This document shows positions 25,836 through 34,734 of a stretch of DNA of 64,000 bases, piece by piece. Source of the DNA: Pseudoalteromonas denitrificans DSM 6059 (lineage in GTDB: Bacteria; Pseudomonadota; Gammaproteobacteria; Enterobacterales; Alteromonadaceae). The notes under the pieces are model-generated. The model made no database searches, was not told the origin of the DNA, and worked only from the letters and a program-made list of their open reading frames with translations. The stretch's first letter is position 1; every line of letters begins with the position of its first letter. Where the stretch lies: positions 1-64,000 of the forward strand of contig NZ_FOLO01000020.1 of the NCBI RefSeq assembly GCF_900112265.1. Reading direction: 5' to 3'. The translations under genes and the position numbers were made by a program.

Positions 25836-27149
25836 ATGAGCCTTATTAACGAAACACATGATATTAATTTAACGTCTTGGGTATCATGTGCAAATGATGC
25901 AAGCACAGACTTCCCAATTCAAAACTTACCTTTTGCTGTATTTCGTCGTAAAGATTCAAATGAAGAATTTCGTGGTGGCGTTGCTATCGGTTCACAAGTA
26001 CTTGACTTAAATGTAGTTGCAAACGCTAATATTTTTACTGGTCTTGCGCAAGAAGCGGTTGTGGCAGCAAATGCAGCTGCACTTAATGAATTTATGGGTA
26101 TGGGTATTGAGTATTGGTCAGCCTTACGTTTAGCGCTATCAAAAGCATTACGTGCAGGTTCAGAGCATCAAGCAACTTTAGAAACGAGCTTAGTTTCACA
26201 AGCTGATATTGAATTTTCAATGCCATGTCATATTGGTGATTATACTGATTTCTATACTTCAATTTATCACGCAACTGCAGTAGGAAGTTTATTCCGACCA
26301 GATAATCCATTATTACCTAACTATAAATGGGTGCCAATTGGTTATCATGGTCGTGCATCTTCAATTGATGTATCTGGTCAAGAATTTCATCGCCCTAAAG
26401 GTCAAACTAAAGCGCCTGATGCTGAAGTACCATCATTTGGTCCAGCTAAACGTATAGATTACGAACTAGAAATGGGTATTTATTTAGGTAAAGGTAATGA
26501 ACTAGGCGATGCGATTTCAATAAAAAATGCAGAAGATCATGTATTTGGTTTTTGTGTATTTAATGATTGGTCTGCACGTGACTTACAAGCTTGGGAATAT
26601 CAACCTTTAGGTCCATTCCTAGCTAAAAACTTTGCATCAACTGTTTCACCTTGGATTGTAACAACTGAAGCACTCGCTCCATACCGTACAGCTTGGACAC
26701 GTGATGAGAACGATCCTCAACCACTTGAATATTTAGATTCAGAAGAAAACCGTAAACAAGGTTCTTTTGATGTCACTATGGATGTTCAAATTGAAACAGC
26801 AAAAATGCGTAAAGAGGGTGTTGAAGCCTCAAAAGTGTCGCAATCTAGCTTTAAACATTCCTACTGGACTGTAGCACAAATGGTGACTCATCATACTGTA
26901 AACGGCTGTAATTTTATACCTGGCGATATGCTTGGCTCGGGAACACAGTCAGGTCCTGAACATATCGAAGCAGGCTCAATGCTAGAACTTTCACGTGGTG
27001 GAAAAGAAGCTATCACTTTAAATAATGGTGAGCAGCGTAAATTCTTAGAAGATGGCGATAAAGTGATTATGCGTGGTTGGTGTGAAAAATCTGGTTTTGC
27101 TCGCATCGGTTTCGGTTCTGTTGAAGGTACACTTTTACCTGCAAAATAA
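25836..27149 (+). CDS. fahA: Fumarylacetoacetase
   Basis: This enzyme hydrolyses fumarylacetoacetate to fumarate and acetoacetate, the last step of homogentisate degradation. The 437-residue protein has the N-terminal SH3-like domain (LPFAVFRRKDSNEEFRGGVAIG) and the catalytic core. Core motifs are the acid-base region DYTDFYTSIYHATAVGSLFRP, VPIGYHGRASS, the metal ligands in DYELEMGIYLG (E residues) and VFNDWSARDLQAWEYQPLGPF (D). AAGGA precedes the ATG. The genes for homogentisate dioxygenase and maleylacetoacetate isomerase are not in this window. Confidence 0.95.
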   Translation: MSLINETHDINLTSWVSCANDASTDFPIQNLPFAVFRRKDSNEEFRGGVAIGSQVLDLNVVANANIFTGLAQEAVVAANAAALNEFMGMGIEYWSALRLALSKALRAGSEHQATLETSLVSQADIEFSMPCHIGDYTDFYTSIYHATAVGSLFRPDNPLLPNYKWVPIGYHGRASSIDVSGQEFHRPKGQTKAPDAEVPSFGPAKRIDYELEMGIYLGKGNELGDAISIKNAEDHVFGFCVFNDWSARDLQAWEYQPLGPFLAKNFASTVSPWIVTTEALAPYRTAWTRDENDPQPLEYLDSEENRKQGSFDVTMDVQIETAKMRKEGVEASKVSQSSFKHSYWTVAQMVTHHTVNGCNFIPGDMLGSGTQSGPEHIEAGSMLELSRGGKEAITLNNGEQRKFLEDGDKVIMRGWCEKSGFARIGFGSVEGTLLPAK

Positions 27150-27170
27150 AATTTAAAATAAAATCTCTCA

Positions 27171-27204
27171 GGGCACGTTAATTATTGAAAACGTGCCCTT
27201 TTTT
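27171..27204 (+). terminator. Rho-independent terminator after fahA
   Basis: The stem GGGCACGTT (27171-27179) / AACGTGCCC (27190-27198) is followed by six T residues. Confidence 0.92.
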
Positions 27205-27262
27205 ATTTTTGAAAAATTTGCTATCTTAAATAGATTAAGCTTAAGAAAAATAATAAATAAAA

Positions 27263-28384
27263 ATGTTTAACTGGTTACTAAAAATTTACAAGCACCTCCT
27301 GCCTGAGCGCCAATTACTGATCCGTCAGCATGGTGAAGTAAAATACATCAATATTACAGGACCAGTACAATTAGTATTTTTAAGCATCATAATTATGCTT
27401 TTCACTTGGGTCGTTTATTCAAGTACAAAATACTTTTCATTAAATGAAAAAGTGTCTGCTACGCATCATAATTTGCAGCAATCCAAACGTGATTTAGGGA
27501 ACCTCACAAACGAGTATCAAGAAAAACAAAATGAGCTAAATAAACACTTATCACAGTTACAACAACAACAAACATTTTTACAAAACATACTAGACTCTTT
27601 ACCGCAAACAATTAAGCCTGCAAAAGATCAAAATGAAAAATTATCGAATGAACTGAAAGAAAAGTTTAAAGATATAAATACTAGTGCCTCTATTTCTGAA
27701 AAAATGCAATCAACTAAAGAGCAACTATTTCAATTATCATCAGCACAAAAAGCTAGCTTTACTCGCTTAACGATTCAAATTCAACAACGTCAAAATGAAT
27801 TAGATGGTGCGCTACATGCTACAGGGATCTCAAGAGAACTACTCAGTTCACTTTACAAACCAAAAATATCAGCACAAGGTGGTCCTCTGTATGACTTGTC
27901 TATGCATGCAACTAATAAACAAAAAAACTTAATCGATCAATTAATTGAGCTAAATGAACTAGAAACTGAATTACAAAATATACCCGTTTCACTGCCTGCT
28001 AAAGATTTTTATATTTCAAGTCTATATGGTTATCGCAAAGACCCATTATCTAAACGACGTGCTATGCACAAAGGTATAGATATGGCTGGTTGGATAAAAA
28101 CTGAAATATTCTCACCAGCAAGCGGTAAAATAAAACGCGCTGGTAAAAATGGTAGCTATGGTAATTTTATTGAAATAGACCACCAAAATGGTTTCACGAC
28201 ACGTTATGGTCACTTATACAAAATTAAAGTAAAATCAGGGCAATACATTAATAAAAATGACATTATTGGTTTGATGGGCAGTACAGGTCGCAGTACAAGT
28301 ACACATTTGCATTATGAAGTCATGTTTAATAATAAAACAATTAATCCTTTAAAAATAACAAGGGCCTTAGAAGATGTTCTCTAA
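27263..28384 (+). CDS. Membrane-anchored M23 (LytM) family peptidase with coiled coil
   Basis: The 373-residue protein has a short cytoplasmic start, one membrane helix (about residues 33-52) and a long periplasmic coiled coil (about 65-190). The C-terminal LytM domain (about 250-365) keeps its zinc motifs: HKGIDMAG, and HLHYEV at the end of STSTHLHYEV, with GHLYKIKVKSGQ between. It is predicted to cut peptidoglycan cross-bridges or to activate amidases. The following bactofilin gene overlaps its 3' end by 11 bp, and such pairs act in cell shape in other bacteria. Confidence 0.92.
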   Translation: MFNWLLKIYKHLLPERQLLIRQHGEVKYINITGPVQLVFLSIIIMLFTWVVYSSTKYFSLNEKVSATHHNLQQSKRDLGNLTNEYQEKQNELNKHLSQLQQQQTFLQNILDSLPQTIKPAKDQNEKLSNELKEKFKDINTSASISEKMQSTKEQLFQLSSAQKASFTRLTIQIQQRQNELDGALHATGISRELLSSLYKPKISAQGGPLYDLSMHATNKQKNLIDQLIELNELETELQNIPVSLPAKDFYISSLYGYRKDPLSKRRAMHKGIDMAGWIKTEIFSPASGKIKRAGKNGSYGNFIEIDHQNGFTTRYGHLYKIKVKSGQYINKNDIIGLMGSTGRSTSTHLHYEVMFNNKTINPLKITRALEDVL

Positions 28385-28790
28385 AAATAAAGATCATAAT
28401 AAACCTGCGCCAATCGATAAAAATGCAACACCTTCAATTATTGGTACAGATGTTGTTATACAAGGTAATGTTTCAAGCCAAGGTTTAATTCAACTTGATG
28501 GAAAAATTGAAGGCGAAATTAGTATAAATAGCTTAACTGTTGGAGAGAAAGGCTGGATAGACGGTGCTATAGAAGCACAAGAAGTCACCGTCAAAGGAAA
28601 AGTAACAGGCTCTATCAGTGCAATCAATGTTATTTTAGAAAAAACAGCCTATGTTAAAGGTGATATTCGTCACAAAACAATCAGCATAGAGACTGGAGCA
28701 AATATTGATGCCTCAATTAAACAGGTCTCTGAAGACATGAATGTTACTGAAATAAAAAGTAAAAAATCATCTGATAAAAAAACTGGGTAA
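28374..28790 (+). CDS. Bactofilin family cytoskeletal protein
   Basis: The 138-residue protein has disordered termini and a central right-handed beta-helix of short repeats (SIIGTDVVIQGNVSSQGLIQLDG, EGEISINSLTVGEKGWIDGAIEAQEVTVKGKVTGSI), typical of bactofilins. It should form filaments without nucleotide. It is translationally coupled to the M23 peptidase gene upstream (11-bp overlap), like CcmA/BacM-type genes linked to M23 enzymes. Confidence 0.93.
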   Translation: MFSKNKDHNKPAPIDKNATPSIIGTDVVIQGNVSSQGLIQLDGKIEGEISINSLTVGEKGWIDGAIEAQEVTVKGKVTGSISAINVILEKTAYVKGDIRHKTISIETGANIDASIKQVSEDMNVTEIKSKKSSDKKTG

Positions 28791-28808
28791 TTTACCCAGC
28801 TTAATTTT
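28783..28808. terminator. Bidirectional terminator between bactofilin and VOC genes
   Basis: CTGGGT (28783-28788) pairs with ACCCAG (28794-28799). A T-run follows on the plus strand, and an A-run upstream serves the minus strand. The stem overlaps the bactofilin stop codon. Confidence 0.78.
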
Positions 28809-29348
28809 TTATTCTAAAAATTCTTTCTCATGCAACCAAGCTGCATGCTTAGGCGCTTTCTTGGTGATGCTCCACTCTTCTATCATAGCAGGTGCAACAC
28901 GTTTTAATTCAGCCATCTGCTCTAGTGTTCCAGTAACGCAGGTAAGCTCTAACCTGTGACCATTAGGATCAAAGAAATAAATAGATTTAATAATGCCATG
29001 GCAGGTTGGCCCCAATACATCAACACCCTTATGTATTAAATCTTCTTTAGCACTTAATAAAGCAGCTTCGTCTTCTACTCTAAAAGCAATATGCTGCACC
29101 CACTCTGGCGTATTTTGATCACGATCCATCTTTGGAGAGTTTGGCAATTCAAAAAATGCTAAAATATTTCCTGCACCAGCATCTAAAAATAAATGCATAT
29201 ACGGATCTGGTTCTTTAGTCGAAGGAACTTTATCTTCAGCTATTGCCACTAAAAATTCCATGTTAAGTTTTTCTTTATAAAACTCGACTGTTTCTTTAGC
29301 GTCATTGCACCGATAAGCAACATGATGAATTTGCTTAATATCTATCAT
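28809..29348 (-). CDS. VOC (glyoxalase/bleomycin resistance) superfamily protein
   Basis: The 179-residue protein has two beta-alpha-beta-beta-beta modules. Candidate metal ligands are H in IHHVAYR (near 8), H in WVQHIAFRVED (near 87) and E in GHRLELTC (near 135). It looks like a single-domain extradiol-dioxygenase or glyoxalase-like enzyme, substrate unknown. The C-terminal 40 residues are an extra helical tail. It is divergent from a MarR regulator across two matching palindromes, which suggests it is the regulated gene. The proximity to hpd/fahA could mean an aromatic substrate, but this is inference. Confidence 0.8.
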   Translation of the reverse strand: MIDIKQIHHVAYRCNDAKETVEFYKEKLNMEFLVAIAEDKVPSTKEPDPYMHLFLDAGAGNILAFFELPNSPKMDRDQNTPEWVQHIAFRVEDEAALLSAKEDLIHKGVDVLGPTCHGIIKSIYFFDPNGHRLELTCVTGTLEQMAELKRVAPAMIEEWSITKKAPKHAAWLHEKEFLE

Positions 29349-29432
29349 TCTCTTCTCCTAAATTTAAATACCACGTTAAATAACTTTCATTGACCCTATA
29401 CTTGGGCAATATAGTTAACAGCACTCAATTTA

Positions 29433-29473
29433 GTAACATTTGTTACCAGTGTCAATAGTAACATCTGTTACTA
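29433..29473. promoter_or_regulatory. Twin palindromic operator, probable MarR binding sites
   Basis: Two copies of the same palindrome are centred 25 bp apart: GTAACATTTGTTAC (29433-29446) and TAGTAACATCTGTTACTA (29456-29473), with common core GTAACATNTGTTAC. They lie in the 182-bp gap between the divergent VOC and MarR genes. MarR proteins generally bind such palindromes in their own divergent promoters. Confidence 0.75.
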
Positions 29474-29530
29474 TTGATTTTTTTTCTTTTTCAGGCATTT
29501 TAACTTTATTAATCCCTAGGAGTTTCAAAA

Positions 29531-29992
29531 GTGCAAAACACTGAAAAGTCTGAGTCACTGGTTCTAAGTCAATTTTTTCCTTACCGATTCTCTATGTTGC
29601 AACAAATGATCAGCGAAAATATCGCCAGCGTTTATACAGGAGAGTTTGACTTATCAAGACATGAATGGCGTGTTCTGGCGATTTTAGGTGAACAAACTGG
29701 ATTATCAGCAAAACACATTTCACAATTAACAAGCTTAGAAAAAATGCAAATCAGCCGTGCAATAAACCGCATGAAATCAAATGATTTAATTTATGATGCA
29801 ATAGATAAAAACGACAAACGATTCACCCTGTTATTTTTAACAAATAAGGGTCAAAGAATTTATCATATATTAGTACCTCGGGTTTTAGCGCGAGAAAAAG
29901 ACCTACTTAAAGCACTATCAATGGAAGAGCAACAAGCATTAAATCAACTTCTTGATAAATTACAGCACAAAGCTGCTTTACTGCTGAAATAA
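29531..29992 (+). CDS. MarR family transcriptional regulator
   Basis: The 153-residue winged-helix repressor has dimerisation helices at both ends. The DNA-binding core is LSRHEWRVLAILGEQTGLSAKHISQLTSLEKMQISRAINRMKSNDLI, and the wing is AIDKNDKRFTLLFLTNKGQRI. It uses a GTG start with AGGAG at good distance. It should repress the divergent VOC gene and itself through the twin palindromes at 29433-29473. The ligand is unknown. HpaR/HmgR-like regulators of aromatic degradation belong to the same family. Confidence 0.9.
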   Translation: MQNTEKSESLVLSQFFPYRFSMLQQMISENIASVYTGEFDLSRHEWRVLAILGEQTGLSAKHISQLTSLEKMQISRAINRMKSNDLIYDAIDKNDKRFTLLFLTNKGQRIYHILVPRVLAREKDLLKALSMEEQQALNQLLDKLQHKAALLLK

Positions 29993-30043
29993 AGACGGCA
30001 TAATATTGCTATAAAATTGCACCATAATTAAAAGAGTTACCTA

Positions 30044-30706
30044 ATGAATAATCTATCCAAATTAATTGCTCTGAGTATTTTATCTCTGTCTATCAATGGT
30101 TGTTTTGATGCTGACAGAGCAATAAAACAAACTGATAAATTTATCGAAAAACAAAAAATAGATACACAAAAAACCAGTTGGAAAACACAACTAACTCAAC
30201 CCGAAATAATTGAATTCACTAAAGGAAAAGATTATTTTTGGGATTTGCAGACCAGCCAAGGTGATATCAGTATAAAACTACTACCTAATGTTGCGCCTAT
30301 GCATGTTTCAAGTACTATTTATTTAACACAATTAGGCTTTTATGATGATTTAATTTTTCATCGTGTGATCCCTGGTTTTATGGCACAAGGGGGTGATCCA
30401 CTGGGAACAGGCCAAGGGAATCCGGGGTACCGTTATCAAGGTGAGTTCTCTAAAGAGGCAACGCACAGTAAAGCCGGTATACTAAGCATGGCAAATGCAG
30501 GGCCTGGTACCGATGGCAGCCAATTTTTCATTACATTTAAAGCAACACCATTTCTAAATGGCCGTCATACCGTATTTGGTGAGGTCGTAAAAGGTTTAGA
30601 TGATAGCCTGGCCAAAATTGAAGCTTTAGGAAGTCGTAGTGGTAGAACTGAATCCGAAGTTAAAATTATTAAAGCAGCAATACGTGTTGAAGATAGCACC
30701 TCATAA
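30044..30706 (+). CDS. Cyclophilin-type peptidyl-prolyl isomerase, lipoprotein
   Basis: The 220-residue protein has a lipoprotein signal (SILSLSINGC; Cys about residue 20), so it is membrane-anchored outside the cytoplasm. The cyclophilin domain (about 65-215) has FHRVIPGFMAQGGDPLGTGQGNPGY, GILSMANAGPGTDGSQFFITF and LNGRHTVFGEVVKG. These contain the catalytic Arg, the GSQFFI substrate loop and the conserved His. It should speed proline isomerisation in envelope proteins. Confidence 0.92.
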   Translation: MNNLSKLIALSILSLSINGCFDADRAIKQTDKFIEKQKIDTQKTSWKTQLTQPEIIEFTKGKDYFWDLQTSQGDISIKLLPNVAPMHVSSTIYLTQLGFYDDLIFHRVIPGFMAQGGDPLGTGQGNPGYRYQGEFSKEATHSKAGILSMANAGPGTDGSQFFITFKATPFLNGRHTVFGEVVKGLDDSLAKIEALGSRSGRTESEVKIIKAAIRVEDSTS

Positions 30707-30740
30707 GTAAAAATGATTATTTGTTTATCAATATTGTAAA

Positions 30741-30768
30741 AAATGGCCAAAGTTATTGGCCATTTTAT
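30741..30768 (+). terminator. Rho-independent terminator after the cyclophilin gene
   Basis: AAATGGCCAA (30741-30750) pairs with TTGGCCATTT (30756-30765). The downstream T-run is short. Confidence 0.75.
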
Positions 30769-30836
30769 ATATTTTTAATACAAATCGAATATAATCCCTT
30801 CCCTTAGTTTTTATTCATCTAAATATTAATAAATTT

Positions 30837-32027
30837 ATGACCAATAATTCGTTCAGTACATTTAGAAGTATTCTTATTTTAGTTTTGCTTGTGATTTTCT
30901 GCCCATTAGCAATTGATATATATTTACCCGCCTTTGTAGAAATAGCCACAAGCCTGAGTGTATCCAATAGTGATGTTCAACTAACAATTAGTTTGTTTAT
31001 GGTGAGTGTAGGCATTGCCCAACTTATTTTAGGTCCTCTATCAGACAAATATGGCAGAAAACCCATTGCCTTATTTGGCATTATTACCTACACAATAACT
31101 TCTTTTTTTGCTTATTTAGCAACAAATTTTGACATGTTGATATTTGCTAGAATACTTCAAGGAATTGGCGCCAGTGCAACTTTTGTTTCTTGTTTTGCAA
31201 TTGTAAGAGATAGCTTCAATGCCAATAAAAGTGCACAAATGATCACTTATTTAAATGGTATTGTGTGCTTTATACCTGCCTTGGCACCAATTTTAGGTAG
31301 TTGGTTGACCATACAATTTGGTTGGAGAATGAACTTTTTATTTTTGACTGGCTTTGGTCTAATAAGTCTAGTGATATTTTTATCCACTTTTAAAGAAACA
31401 AAACCCCAAGATAGTTACTACCAAGGTAATATTTTAGATTTAAGGCGTTTTATGCCTATGCTCGGTCATTCAGGTTTTATGTTCAACGCCTGTATTTGTT
31501 TATTAGCAATGTCAGCAATTTTAGCATTTGTTACTTCTGCACCAGCGTGGTTAATGAAAGAGCAAGGTTTAACAATGGAAAGCTTCACACATTGGTTTTC
31601 TATCAATGCACTCATTAGTATATGTGCCAGTTTTATCGCTCCTATTTTTATAAAGCGAAGCACTAAGAAGGCACTTTCAATTGGCTTAATGTTATTAGTA
31701 TTAGGTGGGGGATTGTTAATAGCACTATCAAGCATTAAACAGGCTTGGGCTTTTATGCTCCCTATATTCATGACATCTGTAGGTTTAGCACTTACTTTAG
31801 GCTCAGCAGCAGGTAAAGCATTAGAGCCTTTTTCAAAACAGGCTGGTACAGCTTCAGCCCTTATAGGGTTAATGCAAATGAGTGGAGCAGGACTATTTGT
31901 GACAATAACACAAACGTTTAACCTAAATGCGCCTATGTATGTCGCCTTTCATATGATCTTATTATTACCTATGCTGATATTATTACTCACTGATAATGAG
32001 CAAACTTTACATTATGAAATGAGTTAA
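30837..32027 (+). CDS. Bcr/CflA family MFS drug efflux transporter
   Basis: The 396-residue protein has 12 predicted membrane helices. The family hallmarks are the first helix with PLAIDIYLPAF, the MFS loop GPLSDKYGRKPIALFG between helices 2 and 3, and ARILQGIGASATFVSCFAIVRD in helix 4. The family (Bcr, CflA) exports bicyclomycin, sulfonamides and similar compounds by proton antiport. The actual substrate is unknown. The gene stands alone and is followed by a heptanucleotide repeat. Confidence 0.92.
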   Translation: MTNNSFSTFRSILILVLLVIFCPLAIDIYLPAFVEIATSLSVSNSDVQLTISLFMVSVGIAQLILGPLSDKYGRKPIALFGIITYTITSFFAYLATNFDMLIFARILQGIGASATFVSCFAIVRDSFNANKSAQMITYLNGIVCFIPALAPILGSWLTIQFGWRMNFLFLTGFGLISLVIFLSTFKETKPQDSYYQGNILDLRRFMPMLGHSGFMFNACICLLAMSAILAFVTSAPAWLMKEQGLTMESFTHWFSINALISICASFIAPIFIKRSTKKALSIGLMLLVLGGGLLIALSSIKQAWAFMLPIFMTSVGLALTLGSAAGKALEPFSKQAGTASALIGLMQMSGAGLFVTITQTFNLNAPMYVAFHMILLLPMLILLLTDNEQTLHYEMS

Positions 32028-32037
32028 CTGCCACTTT

Positions 32038-32355
<318 letters not shown>

Positions 32356-33720
32356 TTAACTAAATAATTGTTTAGCCCATTTAGTTAAGCCTGCAGTTAC
32401 ACTACCAAAATGATCCCCATTAAGCATAGGAATATCACCTAATGCATTTTTTAATGCCGCCTTAATCAAGGGTGATTGCGCACTGCCACCTGTGAGATAA
32501 ATTACATCTGGCTGACAACCGCCCTGTTTAATAGCATCAATTACTAAATGAATTACCTGGGTTATACATGAATCAATTGCACTTGCTAATTGTTCCTGCG
32601 CAATATAATGATTTAGCCCATTTTCAACAAAACCAAGGTCTGCTAAATATTCATTCTCTGAAGAGAGTGATATCTTTGCTAACTCAGCAGTGCGTACCAG
32701 TTGGTGTCCCTGCTTATTTCTTTGTAAATTCAGCAATCTTTTAAATTTTAAAGGCTCACTGACCTCTAAAACAAAATCACTCAAAGCTCTTTGATTTTTA
32801 CTGCTGTAAAATTCACTTTGCAAGATCACGTCATTAATTTTACATGCATTCCAAAATGGTTGGTTTGGCATGGGAATACCTGACTTTAATGTTGTATTAG
32901 AGCCAAATAAAGGCATTAAACCATGATATGCCAAGTTTATATCAAGATCATTCCCCCCAATACGTTTACCTGTATGAGCCAAAAAGTCTTTTTGTCTGTC
33001 ATTGTTATTTCGATATGAAGGGCCCATTTTAACTAATGAGCAATCTGTTGTACCACCACCAATATCCACAACTAGGACCGTTTTATCAGTTTCCAACCTT
33101 GATTCAAAATCAATACCTGCAGCTAAAGGTTCATATAAAAAATCAACATTTTTAAAACCTGCACGTACAGCTGCATTACTTAAAATAGTCAGTGCTTGCT
33201 GATTGCTTTTTTCACCACCAATTGCTTGAAAGTTAACCGGTCGGCCAATTACAGTATGGTTCAGTTCAGCATCTAAATACGTTTCAGCACGTTGCTTTAA
33301 TGTCATGATCATTGCACATGCAATATCTTCAAAAAAGTCTAATTGCTGCTGCTTCAAACCTACCGCACCAAAAAATGATTTAGGTGATTTAACAAAATGC
33401 CCTTCTTCAGGACATGCTATATATTCTTCAATTGCTTCGCGACCTAAATGAATTTTACATTCATCATCTCTAAGATCTAAGTTTGATTTCACTAACGGTA
33501 AAGAATTTAATAATGCTTGGCGTGATTTTTGATAATCTTGTTTGAGCACATCTGAACTAATATTTTGATGTACTTGCGATACAATTAAACTCGGATGTAA
33601 GGCATATAAAGTAGACGGAATATAATGACTTTTTCCCTCTAAAGGAACCAGATTAACCTGATTTTGTTGCCAAACACCTATAGCACAATTTGAACTACCA
33701 TAATCAAACCCTGCAAACAT
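32356..33720 (-). CDS. yegD: YegD-type Hsp70-family protein
   Basis: The 454-residue protein has an actin-like ATPase fold: phosphate 1 motif FAGFDYGSSNCAIGV at the start, phosphate 2 VLVVDIGGGTTDCSLVKMG, and adenosine motif VIYLTGGSAQSPLI. It lacks the Hsp70 substrate-binding domain, as YegD proteins do. The role is unclear; it is usually listed as a putative chaperone. The start is set at MFAGFDYG, where homologues begin. An in-frame extension of 14 residues is unlikely. It follows the ligase gene by 74 bp on the same strand. Confidence 0.9.
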   Translation of the reverse strand: MFAGFDYGSSNCAIGVWQQNQVNLVPLEGKSHYIPSTLYALHPSLIVSQVHQNISSDVLKQDYQKSRQALLNSLPLVKSNLDLRDDECKIHLGREAIEEYIACPEEGHFVKSPKSFFGAVGLKQQQLDFFEDIACAMIMTLKQRAETYLDAELNHTVIGRPVNFQAIGGEKSNQQALTILSNAAVRAGFKNVDFLYEPLAAGIDFESRLETDKTVLVVDIGGGTTDCSLVKMGPSYRNNNDRQKDFLAHTGKRIGGNDLDINLAYHGLMPLFGSNTTLKSGIPMPNQPFWNACKINDVILQSEFYSSKNQRALSDFVLEVSEPLKFKRLLNLQRNKQGHQLVRTAELAKISLSSENEYLADLGFVENGLNHYIAQEQLASAIDSCITQVIHLVIDAIKQGGCQPDVIYLTGGSAQSPLIKAALKNALGDIPMLNGDHFGSVTAGLTKWAKQLFS

Positions 33721-33794
33721 ATTAACTAAACCTAAATAATAAAAGGCTGCGCAAAATAGCATAGGGATATACTTGTATCAACTCATATTAAAAA

Positions 33795-34634
33795 CTAATG
33801 TCTAATTCTCATAAAACTAGCAAACTTAGGGATTTGGTTTTTAGTTAACCCATGGTAACTAAAAGTAATTATATCTCCTATTTTTGGCGGGTTTTTTCTT
33901 TCAAAATCAGTAAAACCACTGCCAATTTTGAACTCTATACCTGATGTCGTTTTGACTAAAAGTGAGCCCAACATCCCCTTAAATTTCCCCTTGCCTGGTA
34001 AAAGCGCGATGACAGTCGCTTCAGCATCCATAAAAGGTTTTAATTTAATTAAATTTCGACTGCGACCAGATTGAAAAGTGGCATTTTGATGATGCAGCAT
34101 CAAACCTTCAGCTCCTTTATCAACATAGTCTTTTAATAATGCAGTTAAATTTTCATTACTCTCAACTTTAAATTGTTGTACAGCTTTAATATGGTTTAAA
34201 TTTAAGTTATTGATCAACTTATGATATTTTTCATACCTTAAACTAAAAGACAGTTTTTTATCGGGTACATCAAACACCATATACTTTATATACTGCCAAT
34301 TTTCATTTGGTTCATTTCTTCTTACCGTTGAGGAAATAAATTCAAACTCCCCTCTTCGTGACCACAGCTCTCCATCTAACCAAATGTTTGGTAATTTCTC
34401 AATAAACCATTTAGGAGCATAAATGTGTTTCCCAGAACGTGTCTTTAATGTTTTGCCATTCCAAATAGCACGAATGCCATCATATTTTTCACTGACTAAA
34501 TAATCTTTAATATTAATGTTTTGGTGATACTTCATTGCAAGTTGTACTGGATGAAGTATTTTATCAGCAGAAAAAGTGAGTGAGCTAAAAAAATAATTAA
34601 AGAGACAAAAACCTAAGATTAAGAACATTCGCAT
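33795..34634 (-). CDS. Exported ATP-dependent DNA ligase (LigE-like)
   Basis: The 279-residue protein starts with a signal peptide (MRMFLILGFCLFNYFFSSLTFSA), so it is predicted periplasmic. The ligase core has motif I SEKYDGIRAIW with the adenylated Lys, LDGELWSRRGEFEF (motif III), KGAEGLMLHH (motif IV) and LIKLKPFMDAEATVIA (motif V). An OB domain (MLGSLLVKTTSGIEFKIGSGFTD) follows. Minimal periplasmic ligases of this type occur in Vibrio, Haemophilus and Neisseria and have been linked to extracellular DNA, biofilm or DNA uptake. That role is inferred here. Confidence 0.9.
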   Translation of the reverse strand: MRMFLILGFCLFNYFFSSLTFSADKILHPVQLAMKYHQNINIKDYLVSEKYDGIRAIWNGKTLKTRSGKHIYAPKWFIEKLPNIWLDGELWSRRGEFEFISSTVRRNEPNENWQYIKYMVFDVPDKKLSFSLRYEKYHKLINNLNLNHIKAVQQFKVESNENLTALLKDYVDKGAEGLMLHHQNATFQSGRSRNLIKLKPFMDAEATVIALLPGKGKFKGMLGSLLVKTTSGIEFKIGSGFTDFERKNPPKIGDIITFSYHGLTKNQIPKFASFMRIRH

Positions 34635-34690
34635 TATTGAATCCTTTCAAATATTATTGCGTGAGTTATAACCATAGTCTTTAAAAACAA

Positions 34691-34714
34691 AAAAGGTGAC
34701 CTCAGTCACCTTTT
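34691..34714. terminator. Terminator after the aminotransferase gene
   Basis: A perfect stem AAAAGGTGAC (34691-34700) / GTCACCTTTT (34705-34714) lies downstream of the minus-strand aminotransferase gene and upstream of the ligase gene. Its A/T flanks make it usable on both strands. Confidence 0.85.
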
Positions 34715-34734
34715 ATATCAAAAAATTTAGTTGC

